A stretch of 64,000 nt of DNA from Chloroherpetonaceae bacterium. GTDB lineage: Bacteria > Bacteroidota > Chlorobiia > Chlorobiales > Thermochlorobacteraceae. Below the pieces are notes generated by a model. That model had not been told where the DNA came from, did not search any database, and saw only the letters and a list, made by a program, of their open reading frames with translations. Shown here piece after piece: positions 42,845-50,725 of this stretch. The stretch lies in contig JANWWM010000025.1 of the NCBI GenBank assembly GCA_025055975.1, forward strand, positions 1 through 64,000, read 5' to 3'. The position numbers and the translations under genes are program-made. The stretch's first letter is position 1, and each line of letters begins with the position of its first letter.

Positions 42845-43114
42845 CGCAACGCCTTCCCCTCTCGCGCGAGCAGGGAACGAGAGGACGATGCAATCAGCAA
42901 TCCGAAATTCGCGCTCGCGGATTCCTCGCTTTCGCTCGGAATGACAGGGAGAAGGCGCGAGCAAAGAAGAGGCGAGGCGGATTTGATGTCATTCTGAACG
43001 GAGCGAAGAATCCATTTTCAGAGAATCGAGGCGCGAGGGGCGATTCGCAGTTCCCCCGAATATCGCGGAAATGCTTACATTTGCGCCGCAACTTACGCAA
43101 CCTCTTCACTGGCG
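42845..43114. repeat. Intergenic region with paired dispersed repeats
   Basis: This 270-bp stretch holds a plus-orientation copy at 42919-42945 and a minus-orientation copy at 42988-43015, together forming a long inverted repeat. A separate 7-bp hairpin (42858-42864 with 42878-42884) follows the rdgB stop without a T run. No gene is visible. Confidence 0.7.
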
Positions 43115-44011
43115 ATGAGCGAAGCCATCGATGCGCTGGCGTTTGCCAAACAAGAACTCCTCGATTACGCGGAAAACGAAGCGGAATACAAAGCCACGCT
43201 AAGCCGTCTCGATGCCCGACAACTCAAAGAGATTCAAAAAGACTATTGGAATTTCTTGATTGAGGAGTCGCAGAAAGCAAAAACGCCGATTTCGCGCGGC
43301 GACATTCTCTCGCGTTTGGAGCCAACGGCGAAGTATCAGCGCCGAGCGCGTTGCAAAGAACCCGAAGGCTATTGCACCATCTCGATGTGCGTGCGCATCA
43401 ACCCAAGATGCGCCATCACGCGCATTTCCGAAATCATGCTGGCGATTCGTCCGCTCGTCGTTCAGTTGCTTTCGGAGCGACCCGAACTTCGAACCTACTT
43501 CAAGCCTGCTGAAAGCGACGCGACAAAAGAGCCGCAAACGCTCGGCGAACGTCAACTCGGAGCCGCAAAAGAAATCGCCCCCGAAGAAGAGGCGCGACCG
43601 CGACGCGAGCGCGTCCCCGAATTCATCTCCGAAGAAACCAAACAAGCGTTTCAAAAATACAAAGAGGCGCTCTGGCGAATGGTCGAAGGCGAAGGTCTCG
43701 AACACGCCATCTTGATGAGCGAAGGCGGCACGATTCTCGTTCGCGCTTCCTTAAAGCCGCAAGAGTTGGAAAGGCTTTCCGCCGTCGTCAGCGACGAGAT
43801 TTTCGCCGCAACCGAACAAGGCGAAGCGGCGGGGCTAAACCGCTTGCTGACGGTGACGAAAGAATACGACGATGGCGTGGTGGCGATTCGCTCAATCGGC
43901 GAAAAACTGTATCTTGTCGGCGTTTCGCGCATCGTCTTGCCCGGCAAAATTCACAGCCTCATCGTGAGACTCGGCGACGAAATCTCAAAGGAAATCTCAA
44001 AAACCAACTAA
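43115..44011 (+). CDS. Roadblock/LC7-domain protein with Cys4 motif
   Basis: A 298-residue cytoplasmic protein of unknown specific function. Residues 1-75 are helical and charged. A four-Cys pattern follows at 80, 87, 92 and 99 (C-x6-C-x4-C-x6-C), a possible metal or iron-sulfur site. Residues ~125-175 are a Glu/Arg-rich linker. The C-terminal ~110 residues (GLEHAILMSEGGTILVRASL, then LNRLLTVTKEYDDGVVAIRSIGEKLYLVGVS) fit a roadblock/LC7 fold, the class that acts as GTPase-activating partner of small MglA-type GTPases. It is followed after 9 bp by a STAS protein gene. Confidence 0.7.
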   Translation: MSEAIDALAFAKQELLDYAENEAEYKATLSRLDARQLKEIQKDYWNFLIEESQKAKTPISRGDILSRLEPTAKYQRRARCKEPEGYCTISMCVRINPRCAITRISEIMLAIRPLVVQLLSERPELRTYFKPAESDATKEPQTLGERQLGAAKEIAPEEEARPRRERVPEFISEETKQAFQKYKEALWRMVEGEGLEHAILMSEGGTILVRASLKPQELERLSAVVSDEIFAATEQGEAAGLNRLLTVTKEYDDGVVAIRSIGEKLYLVGVSRIVLPGKIHSLIVRLGDEISKEISKTN

Positions 44012-44020
44012 CCACCACCG

Positions 44021-44356
44021 ATGAAATACGGCGAATCCGAAAAAGGCGGCGTTGCGATTCTTCATCTCAAAGGCGATTTGCTTGGCGGACCCGACATCGC
44101 CGAGTTCAAAAACAAAATCAAGTCGCTGCTCGATGCGGGAAAAAAGAACATTCTAATCGATATGGCGGACGTAACCTACGTCAATTCGTCGGGAATCGGA
44201 ATGCTGATTGCGGGCATGACGAGCGTCGCGCAAGCGGGCGGAAAGTTCAAGATTTGCAACGTCGAGAAAAACATCAAAAACGTGTTCGTCATCACCAACC
44301 TCATCAGAGTGTTCGAGACGTTCAACAGCATCGATGAAGCCATCGCGAGTTTTTGA
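44021..44356 (+). CDS. STAS-domain anti-sigma factor antagonist
   Basis: A 111-residue protein of the SpoIIAA/RsbV class. The core IAEFKNKIKSLLDAGKKNILIDMADVTYVNSSGIGMLIAG has the conserved Ser at residues 56-57 that is phosphorylated in partner switching. It would be cytoplasmic. No switch kinase (RsbW-like) or sigma factor gene is next to it; a partner must lie elsewhere. It is co-oriented with the roadblock protein 9 bp upstream, which suggests a joint signalling role. Confidence 0.9.
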   Translation: MKYGESEKGGVAILHLKGDLLGGPDIAEFKNKIKSLLDAGKKNILIDMADVTYVNSSGIGMLIAGMTSVAQAGGKFKICNVEKNIKNVFVITNLIRVFETFNSIDEAIASF

Positions 44357-44379
44357 TTCGCCAAAGAGAGTTTCAACCG

Positions 44380-44401
44380 AAGGGCGCGCGTTGCGCCCTT
44401 T
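44380..44401 (+). terminator. Probable intrinsic terminator
   Basis: An 8-bp stem (44380-44387 with 44393-44400) with a 5-nt loop follows the STAS gene by 23 bp. The T run is short (CCTTTCG), so efficiency is uncertain. Confidence 0.5.
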
Positions 44402-44447
44402 CGCGTCCATAGAGCGAGCATTTTTCTCAACCTAAACTTTTACCGCA

Positions 44448-45755
44448 TTGACGCACGCCATCAAAACCCTGAGCGCGACGGAGCAAGAACTCGCGCTGAC
44501 GCTCGAACCGTCGGAATACCAACCGAAACTTGACGAAAGCTACAAAGCCGCCCAAGCCAATCTGCAAATCAAAGGATTTCGAAAGGGCAAAGTCCCGATG
44601 GAAATGGTCAAACGCCTCGTCGGGAAAGAAATCGAATCCGACGCGGTCGAAGCGTTGGCGAGCGATATGTTCTCGAAAATCGTCGCCGAAAAAAAATTGA
44701 AGCTCGTCGGGCGCGCGCGAATCCGACGCTTCGAGTTCAACCCCGACAAAACGTTGAACGTCTACTTGGTCTATGAAGTCCAGCCCGATTTTGAGCTGAA
44801 GCCCTTTGCCGACTACTCGTTCAAGAAAGCCGAATACGAAATTCGCGCCGAAGACGTGGAGCGAGAAGTGAAAGCGATGCTGGAAGAACAAGGCGTTTGG
44901 GTCAGCAAGGATGGCGAAGCGACCGAGGAAGATATGGTCATCGCCGACTCGCAACAGTTGGACTCGTCGGGAACGCCCATCATCGGAAAGCGATTCGAAA
45001 ATCAAGAGTTCTTGATTCGAATGATTCGCAAAGAATCGCCGCTGCGCGCCGCTCTAATCGGAGCGAAATCGGGCGACGAGCGCGTCGTCGAAATCGAAGC
45101 CCGCGACGAGAAGGGACGCGGCGAGACGCGCAAATACAAACTCTTCGTCAAGGAAGTCAAACGTCTCGACCTGCCTGAACTGACCGACGAACTTGCCAAG
45201 GAAATCACGCAAGGTCGAGCGCAAACCGCCGCCGAACTCCGCGCCAGCATCGAAAACGCCCTAAAAGAACGCTACGCCCAAAAAGCCGAAGAGGATTTGC
45301 TCGAAGAAATCGCCAAAAAATTCGTCGAAGACAATCCCATCGAAGCTCCCAGCGCGATGATTCGCTCGTTTGAAGATATGCTCATCGAGAACGCCGCTCG
45401 GCGACTTGGCGGCAAATTTCCGAAAGGCTTCGACGCGCAAGCCTTCCGCCGCCAAATCAGTCCCAACGCCAAACGCCAAGCGCAATGGACGCTCATTCGT
45501 TACAAGCTTGCCGAAATGGCGGGAATTCGCATCGATGAAAACGCCGTCCGAGAACTCGCCGAAGCCGACGCGAAAGAGATGGGATTGGAAAACGCCGACC
45601 AAGTCTTGCAAGCCTATCTCAAAGAGGAAATGCAATCCTACGTCGTCGATCGAATCTTGCGCGAAAAGGTCTTCGCCTATCTCAAATCAAACTTGAAAAT
45701 CACGACCGAGCCGAAGCGCATTTCCGACGAGCCGATAGGCGAAGAGTCGATGTGA
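44448..45755 (+). CDS. tig: Trigger factor, ribosome-associated chaperone
   Basis: A 435-residue protein with a TTG start. The ribosome-binding N-domain contains IKGFRKGKVPMEMVKRLVG, matching the GFRxGKxP signature. The middle FKBP-like domain (about residues 150-245) is degenerate, as in many Chlorobiota/Bacteroidota homologues. The C-terminal helical chaperone domain (ELRASIENALKERYA, then NAKRQAQWTLIRYKLAEMAGI) completes the fold. It binds nascent chains at the ribosome exit. clpP/clpX, often downstream, are not here; the next gene is convergent. Confidence 0.93.
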   Translation: MTHAIKTLSATEQELALTLEPSEYQPKLDESYKAAQANLQIKGFRKGKVPMEMVKRLVGKEIESDAVEALASDMFSKIVAEKKLKLVGRARIRRFEFNPDKTLNVYLVYEVQPDFELKPFADYSFKKAEYEIRAEDVEREVKAMLEEQGVWVSKDGEATEEDMVIADSQQLDSSGTPIIGKRFENQEFLIRMIRKESPLRAALIGAKSGDERVVEIEARDEKGRGETRKYKLFVKEVKRLDLPELTDELAKEITQGRAQTAAELRASIENALKERYAQKAEEDLLEEIAKKFVEDNPIEAPSAMIRSFEDMLIENAARRLGGKFPKGFDAQAFRRQISPNAKRQAQWTLIRYKLAEMAGIRIDENAVRELAEADAKEMGLENADQVLQAYLKEEMQSYVVDRILREKVFAYLKSNLKITTEPKRISDEPIGEESM

Positions 45756-45778
45756 GGTTCGACGAGAGCGCGCCGCGT

Positions 45779-46753
45779 TCAGAGGTTGGCGATCGCCAGG
45801 GCGCAGACCATCATGCCCGCCACCAAGAAATTTTGCGCGATGCCGTTATACCACACGTCGCGCTGGCGCGGCGCGGCAACGAAGCGAGCCTGCAAGGCGA
45901 TTTGCGGCAAAATGAAGAGAAAGGCGAGAAGCGCGTTCCCGCCTTGCCCAATCGCCAAAAGATAGAGCGAGGCGAAAACCTGACCCAAATCAATCAACGA
46001 CGCGGCAATCAAGGCGGCGTTGCGCTCGCCAAACGCGACGGGCAACGTGCGAATCCCGACGCGCTGATCGCCCTCAATGGATTTGAAATCGTTGACCGTC
46101 ATCGTGCCCGTGCTCGCAAAGGCGTAGCAAAACGCAATCACGACGGAGTGAATCGTAATCTCGCCTCGATACGCCACTTCGCCCGACAGCCAAGGATACA
46201 TCAGGTAAGAAAACGCGACGATAATGTTCCCCCACCAAAGCCGCTTTTTGAGCTTGATGGGATTGGCGCTGTAAAGGTGCGCGTTGACGATGCCCAAAAT
46301 CACATGCGCCACGACAAACGGATGAATGAGCCAAGCGACGAACACCGTCAAAGCCGCCCAAATCGAGATGAGAATCGTCGCGTTGCGCAGAGAAATCGCG
46401 CCGCTGGGAATCGGGCGCGTCGGCTCGTTGATGGCATCGATGTCGCGGTCAAAATAATCGTTGAGCATCTGACATGTGCCCGTCGCCAACGGACCCGTGA
46501 GCAAAATCCCAAGCCAAAAAATCCCGTCCGCCAAATTCCCCCAACCAAACTTTCCGCTAGCGACCGCGCCGCATGCGAAACTCCACATCACGGGAATCCA
46601 AGTGATCGGTTTGAGGAAGGAAAGAAGCGTTGCGGCAAACGACTGCGACTTGCCAACGCGATGCGTGTTGCGAATCCCCGACGCGGCGGCAAGACGCTCT
46701 AACTGCGAAGGCTCAAAGAGGGGATTGGACTTCTTGCTGGAAACGTCGCTCAC
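45779..46753 (-). CDS. bchG: Bacteriochlorophyll/chlorophyll synthase (BchG/ChlG family)
   Basis: A 324-residue UbiA-type prenyltransferase with about nine membrane helices. The start is GTG 46753, preceded by AAGGGAG. The family signatures LKPITWIPVMWSFACGA, LNDYFDRDIDAINEPTRPIPSGAIS and VNDFKSIEGDQRVGIRTLPV are nearly identical to ChlG, including both Asp-rich motifs. It esterifies (bacterio)chlorophyllide with phytyl, geranylgeranyl or farnesyl diphosphate. Assignment between BchG and the BchK paralogue (bacteriochlorophyll c) is not settled. Its presence indicates phototrophy. It is convergent with tig. Confidence 0.92.
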   Translation of the reverse strand: MSDVSSKKSNPLFEPSQLERLAAASGIRNTHRVGKSQSFAATLLSFLKPITWIPVMWSFACGAVASGKFGWGNLADGIFWLGILLTGPLATGTCQMLNDYFDRDIDAINEPTRPIPSGAISLRNATILISIWAALTVFVAWLIHPFVVAHVILGIVNAHLYSANPIKLKKRLWWGNIIVAFSYLMYPWLSGEVAYRGEITIHSVVIAFCYAFASTGTMTVNDFKSIEGDQRVGIRTLPVAFGERNAALIAASLIDLGQVFASLYLLAIGQGGNALLAFLFILPQIALQARFVAAPRQRDVWYNGIAQNFLVAGMMVCALAIANL

Positions 46754-46844
46754 AGTTAAACTCCCTTTTCGTTGCGGCTGATTCCGCTCGCCGAATATAG
46801 CCAAACTCGCTCGCTCTGCGATGGACCAAGCGTTTTCGGCGCGG

Positions 46845-47264
46845 TTAATCGTCCAGAGTTTCCACGCGCACGCGCGCAACGCCCGACCGCAACATATCCA
46901 ACGCTCTTGCGCCCGCAAGCGAAAGATCGATGATTCTGCCTTTGTCGTTCTTCGGCATGCGATCGTTGATGCGCACCACGACGCTTCGCCCGTTTTGAAG
47001 ATTCGTAACGCGAACCCGCGTTCCAAAGGGCAAGTCGACGCTTGCCGCCGTGAGTTTGCGTTTGTCGTAGGTCTCGCCGCTTGCCGTTCTTCTGCCGTGA
47101 AAGTCGTCGGCGTAGTAGCTGGCGACTCCTTCTCGCGCGCCGATTGGCGCTGAACGTTCCGCGTAGCGCGAAACGGAACGGCACGACGAAAGAGCGGCGG
47201 CGCAAAGGAGCAGAAACCCCAAGAGCCGCGTGGCTGAACAAACCGTTTGAAATGCGCGACGCAT
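46845..47264 (-). CDS. rlpA: RlpA-family septal ring lytic transglycosylase lipoprotein
   Basis: A 139-residue protein. The N-terminal LGFLLLCAAALSSC is a lipobox signal, so it is a periplasm-facing lipoprotein. The double-psi beta-barrel has GVASYYADDFHGRRTASGETYDK, LPFGTRVRVTNLQNGRSVVVRINDRMP and GRIIDLS, with the conserved catalytic Asp/His region. It lacks the C-terminal SPOR domain found in many RlpA proteins. By family it cleaves denuded glycan strands at septa. It sits upstream of bchG on the same strand. Confidence 0.88.
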   Translation of the reverse strand: MRRAFQTVCSATRLLGFLLLCAAALSSCRSVSRYAERSAPIGAREGVASYYADDFHGRRTASGETYDKRKLTAASVDLPFGTRVRVTNLQNGRSVVVRINDRMPKNDKGRIIDLSLAGARALDMLRSGVARVRVETLDD

Positions 47265-47466
47265 TCTCGTATCTTCAATCTGCGTTGTTTTGACAACCTG
47301 CGTCGAACCGCGCCGCGAGCGCGGAAATCGCTGGCGCGTCAGGCGAAAAGGCTTGCCAGCGCGAGCGCGAATCGCTCAGAACGAACCATGTATCGTTGAA
47401 GCGCGTTGGACGCGGTTTTGTCAAACATACCCAAACTTTCTCAATCGAAATCGCAACCGTCAAACG

Positions 47467-48030
47467 ATGCAAACCGCGATTCCGCAATCTTCCTCTCGCT
47501 TGAAATCGATCGGGTATTCGTTGTTTTTTGCCGCGCTTACCGCGCTTGGCGCTTGGATTGAAATTCCGCTCTATCCCGTGCCCGTAACGATGCAGACGTT
47601 CGTCGTTCTGCTTTCGGGGGCGTTGCTTGGCGCGCAATGGGGCGCGGCGAGCCAAGCGGCGTATCTCGTCGGAGGGCTTTTCCTGCCGATTTACGCGGGC
47701 GGCGCGATGGGCGCGAGCGTTCTGTTCGGCGCGACGGGCGGCTATTTGCTCTCGTTTCCGCTTGGCGCGTTCCTGTCGGGTCTGGCGCTCCGAAGCGTTA
47801 CGATTGAAACGCCGCTCTACGCCGTCGTGGCGCGAGTCTTCGCCGCAAGCCTCGTCATTCTGCTGTCGGGCGCGGTTTGGCTGAAAATCGCGTTGAATCT
47901 TTCCGTCGTCGAAACCGTTATGATGGGCTTCGCGCCGTTCATCTTGGGCGACCTCGTCAAATGCGCGATGGTCGGGCTTGCCGTCAAAGCGGATAGATGG
48001 GTCTCGACGCATAAACCGAACTTGTCTTGA
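47467..48030 (+). CDS. bioY: Biotin transporter BioY (S component)
   Basis: A 187-residue six-helix membrane protein. The family pattern IPLYPVPVTMQTFVVLLSGALLGAQWGAASQAAYLVGG and GGYLLSFPLGAFLSG are diagnostic of BioY. It binds biotin for uptake, alone or with a shared ECF energising module, which is not in this window. The ATG follows AACCGTCAAACG. The upstream region (divergent from rlpA) holds a 7-bp inverted repeat around 47329-47361 but no recognised riboswitch. Confidence 0.92.
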   Translation: MQTAIPQSSSRLKSIGYSLFFAALTALGAWIEIPLYPVPVTMQTFVVLLSGALLGAQWGAASQAAYLVGGLFLPIYAGGAMGASVLFGATGGYLLSFPLGAFLSGLALRSVTIETPLYAVVARVFAASLVILLSGAVWLKIALNLSVVETVMMGFAPFILGDLVKCAMVGLAVKADRWVSTHKPNLS

Positions 48031-48075
48031 GTTTTCTTAATCAATCAACCTAACCTCTTTCAAGGAGAACGCATT

Positions 48076-48447
48076 ATGGCGGAAGTGATGGAAAAAGCTC
48101 CAGCGAGCGCGTTGTCGCAAGCGCTCGTCAACTTGACCGAAGGCGCGGCGGCGGAAGTCAAACGCATCATCGCGGAAAACAAAATTCCCGAAGGCTACAA
48201 GTTGCGCGTCGGCGTTACGGGCGGCGGCTGTTCGGGGCTTTCTTACGCGCTTGGCTTCGATCAGCAAAAAGAAAACGACGAACTCTTCACGAGCAACGGC
48301 GTTGAAATTCTGCTCGATAAACGCCACGCCATCTACCTTGCGGGCACGACGATCGATTACCAAGACGGATTGCAAGGTCGCGGTTTCACGTTTGACAATC
48401 CAAACGCGAAAAAGACCTGCGGTTGCGGCAGTTCGTTCTCGGCGTAA
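48076..48447 (+). CDS. IscA/ErpA-type iron-sulfur cluster carrier
   Basis: A 123-residue A-type carrier protein. It has TEGAAAEVKRI, LRVGVTGGGCSGLSYAL and KTCGCGSSFSA, providing the three conserved Cys residues (about 53, 114, 116) used to hold and pass [2Fe-2S]/[4Fe-4S] clusters. The start has a strong site (AAGGAGAACGCATT). It stands alone with its own terminator at 48467-48500. The precise subtype (IscA, SufA or ErpA) is not separable. Confidence 0.9.
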   Translation: MAEVMEKAPASALSQALVNLTEGAAAEVKRIIAENKIPEGYKLRVGVTGGGCSGLSYALGFDQQKENDELFTSNGVEILLDKRHAIYLAGTTIDYQDGLQGRGFTFDNPNAKKTCGCGSSFSA

Positions 48448-48466
48448 AAGCCCTTAAACGAGACTG

Positions 48467-48500
48467 AAAGGCGATTTCAAACGAAGTCGCCTTTTTGTTT
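48467..48500 (+). terminator. Intrinsic terminator after the iron-sulfur carrier gene
   Basis: An 8-bp stem (48467-48474 with 48487-48494), extendable inward, is followed by CTTTTTGTTTTTT. It lies about 20 bp after the stop codon at 48447. Confidence 0.85.
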
Positions 48501-48543
48501 TTTCTCCGTATCTTGCGCCCGCAACCTTAACCTCGTCAATCAA

Positions 48544-49386
48544 ATGAAAAAAGCCGCGATTTTTCTCTCCGCCTTTGCCGCCGCGCTCTCTCTGGCAAGT
48601 TGCGACAACGAGAAAAAGCAACTCGAAAATCTCCTCAAAACCTCGCAACAAGTAACCGATTCGCTCAACGCCGTCATTCAAGAGGAATATGAACGGCGCG
48701 CCAAGTTGGAAAAGGAATTGGACGAGCTCGATACTTACGCGAAAAGTCTGGGCGTGAATCTCGCCGCCGAAAAAGATCCCGAAAAACAAAAGAACACCAT
48801 TGAACGCATCAAGGAAGCGGCAAACGCGCTGAAATCGCAGAAAGAAAAAATCGAACAACTCACCGCTCGCGTCAGTCGGCTCGAGAAAAAACTCGCCGAA
48901 GTAACCGCTGAAAACGAGCGATTGAAGGAACAAATCGCCAAACTCGCGGGAGAAAATCTCGCCTTGCGCAACAAGGTCGACAGCCTAACGCGCGTAACGG
49001 CGAACCTCAAATCGCGCCTTGCCGAGGCGGTCGCCGCCGCCAACGCGCAACGCGAAAAGCTCAACACGGGCTACTACATCATCGGCGGCACGGGCTTCTT
49101 GCGCGACAACGGCGTGTTGGAGCGACGCGGTCCGTTTGGAAACGCCTACAACCCGAACTTTGACCCCTCGCAAAATCGCAACGTGCGCCGCATCGACATT
49201 TCGCAAACGACCGAAATCGAAGTGCCCGCGCGCAAGAGCGACGTCGTCATCTGGTCGCCGCACGTGCGCAACAGTTACGAAGTCGTCGAGAAATCGGGCG
49301 ACCGCAACAAATCCATCGTGCGCATTCTCAATCCCGACGAGTTCTGGCAAACCGCAAAAGTGCTGGCGATAGGAACGGAAGGCTAA
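48544..49386 (+). CDS. Coiled-coil lipoprotein, unknown function
   Basis: A 280-residue protein. The N-terminal MKKAAIFLSAFAAALSLASC is a lipobox signal. Residues ~22-180 form a long heptad-rich coiled coil (for example ARVSRLEKKLAEVTAENERLK). The C-terminal ~100 residues form a conserved-looking globular region (GYYIIGGTGFLRDNGVLERRG, then VPARKSDVVIWSPHVRNSYEVV). Similar proteins occur in Bacteroidota/Chlorobiota as lipoproteins of unknown role. It is convergent with the barrel-like gene at 49435. Confidence 0.7.
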   Translation: MKKAAIFLSAFAAALSLASCDNEKKQLENLLKTSQQVTDSLNAVIQEEYERRAKLEKELDELDTYAKSLGVNLAAEKDPEKQKNTIERIKEAANALKSQKEKIEQLTARVSRLEKKLAEVTAENERLKEQIAKLAGENLALRNKVDSLTRVTANLKSRLAEAVAAANAQREKLNTGYYIIGGTGFLRDNGVLERRGPFGNAYNPNFDPSQNRNVRRIDISQTTEIEVPARKSDVVIWSPHVRNSYEVVEKSGDRNKSIVRILNPDEFWQTAKVLAIGTEG

Positions 49387-49434
49387 TCGCGTTTGGCGCG
49401 GTCCAAAAGCGACGACGCGAGTCGCTCAATCGGC

Positions 49435-50238
49435 TCATAGCGCGAGCATCAAGCCGAAGAAGGGAATCACCGTGCCTCTCAGGTTCTCAACGAGAGTAAC
49501 CTCGAAGCGAAGCGACCGCGCGTGAACGCCGATCCCCAAGCCGAAATTGCTAAACCGCCGATTGAACGACTGCCGCTCTTCCCTGCCTTGATTTTCGGGC
49601 TTGAACGAATAATTGACGTTTTGATTGAGCGCGTAATAAACGGGCGTAAGCGTGAGCGCGAAATCTTTGCGATGAAAACTGATGGGAACGGCAAATTCAA
49701 GCGTGATGCCGCCCGACGACGCGGTCGCTCTGGCAGGCTCGTTTTGATTGACGCGAATGTCCGATGATTCGCCCGTTCCGCCGAGCGCATACCCGACGAC
49801 GGACAGAAGCGCGATGCCAATCGGCGACGCCTTTGGCAGAAGCGCGTATTTGCCGAAAACTCGCAATGCCGTTCCGCCCGCGATGCGTCCCAAGCCCTCT
49901 TCCGCGAAGTTTCGATCGTCAAGGCTAAACGCGGAAAAGGTAACGTCGCCGCCCACATCGAAATTTTCCGTGATGGGAAGTTGCGCGATTCCGCCGAAGG
50001 AAAGAACGCGAGAGTCGTTGTAGAAAACGAACTTGTTTGCCGCGCTGTCTCGTCGAATCGTCGTGCGCACCGTTCTCGCCATTCCCCCGAAAAGCCCGAC
50101 TTGGAACGTCCGCGCGCTGTCAATCTCCACGGTTTTGCCCGATTGAAAGTGGTTCATTTGGTAGGTCGTGGTCGTGGTTACGACGCTAGCTCCGCATCCT
50201 GCCAAGAGAATCGCGCCGAGAAGAAGAAGAGGTCTCAT
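49435..50238 (-). CDS. Predicted outer-membrane beta-rich lipoprotein
   Basis: A 267-residue protein starting at MRPLLLLGAILLAGCGAS, a lipoprotein signal with the lipobox Cys at residue 15. The mature part has repeated amphipathic strands (for example VGGDVTFSAFSL, LRFEVTLVENL) and a terminal hydrophobic strand, consistent with a small beta barrel or beta sandwich. I do not recognise the family. A longer N-terminal form from 50274 is less plausible because it precedes the signal. It is divergent from nuoK. Confidence 0.65.
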   Translation of the reverse strand: MRPLLLLGAILLAGCGASVVTTTTTYQMNHFQSGKTVEIDSARTFQVGLFGGMARTVRTTIRRDSAANKFVFYNDSRVLSFGGIAQLPITENFDVGGDVTFSAFSLDDRNFAEEGLGRIAGGTALRVFGKYALLPKASPIGIALLSVVGYALGGTGESSDIRVNQNEPARATASSGGITLEFAVPISFHRKDFALTLTPVYYALNQNVNYSFKPENQGREERQSFNRRFSNFGLGIGVHARSLRFEVTLVENLRGTVIPFFGLMLAL

Positions 50239-50320
50239 TCGCAACGGGTTTAGGTTGAAGACGTGACGCGGCAAATTAGGGCTTTTTTGGAGAGCGGCAA
50301 AAGTTGGCGTTCAAATTCGT

Positions 50321-50347
50321 GGATTCCTCGCGGGCACTCGGGATGAC
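50321..50347 (+). repeat. Single copy of the dispersed intergenic repeat
   Basis: A 27-bp copy in plus orientation lies between the divergent lipoprotein gene and nuoK. It is variant in the middle (GCGGGCAC) but keeps both ends, GGATTCCTCGC and GGATGAC. Confidence 0.65.
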
Positions 50348-50405
50348 GAGAAGCCGAGTTTGTCTCGAATGATTATCTTTGCCTCGCTTCAAAAAATGAA
50401 CGCAG

Positions 50406-50714
50406 ATGACGCACATCGAACTCAATCATTGCCTATGGCTTTCGGCGTTTATGTTCACGATGGGGGTGATTGGCGTGCTGGCGCGTCGCAACGCCATCGT
50501 GATTTTTATGTGCATTGAGTTGATGCTCAACGCCGTGAATCTCTCTCTCGTCGCCTTCTCGCGCTACCTGCCCGACATTCAAGGACAAATGATGGTCTTT
50601 TTCGTGATGACGGTCGCCGCCGCCGAAGCCGCCGTGGGTCTTGCCATCGTGATTTCGCTCTTTCGCAATCGGCAAACCGTCAACATTGACGAAATCAATT
50701 TGCTCAAAGGATAA
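50406..50714 (+). CDS. nuoK: NADH-quinone oxidoreductase subunit K
   Basis: A 102-residue protein with three transmembrane helices and the NuoK core [20 protein letters not shown], holding the conserved helix-2 Glu of the proton channel, and [20 protein letters not shown] with the helix-3 Glu. It forms part of the membrane arm of complex I. nuoJ is not upstream: the preceding gene is an unrelated divergent lipoprotein. nuoL starts 11 bp later. Confidence 0.95.
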   Translation: MTHIELNHCLWLSAFMFTMGVIGVLARRNAIVIFMCIELMLNAVNLSLVAFSRYLPDIQGQMMVFFVMTVAAAEAAVGLAIVISLFRNRQTVNIDEINLLKG

Positions 50715-50725
50715 CTTCGGTCGGC

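Noticed and set aside
42858-42884. A hairpin after rdgB considered as a terminator
   Set aside because: There is no T run after the stem and the loop is 13 nt.
47329-47361. A 7-bp inverted repeat upstream of bioY, considered as a riboswitch or BirA operator
   Set aside because: The stem is short, the loop is long, and it does not match a known biotin operator; it may be a decayed copy of the dispersed repeat.
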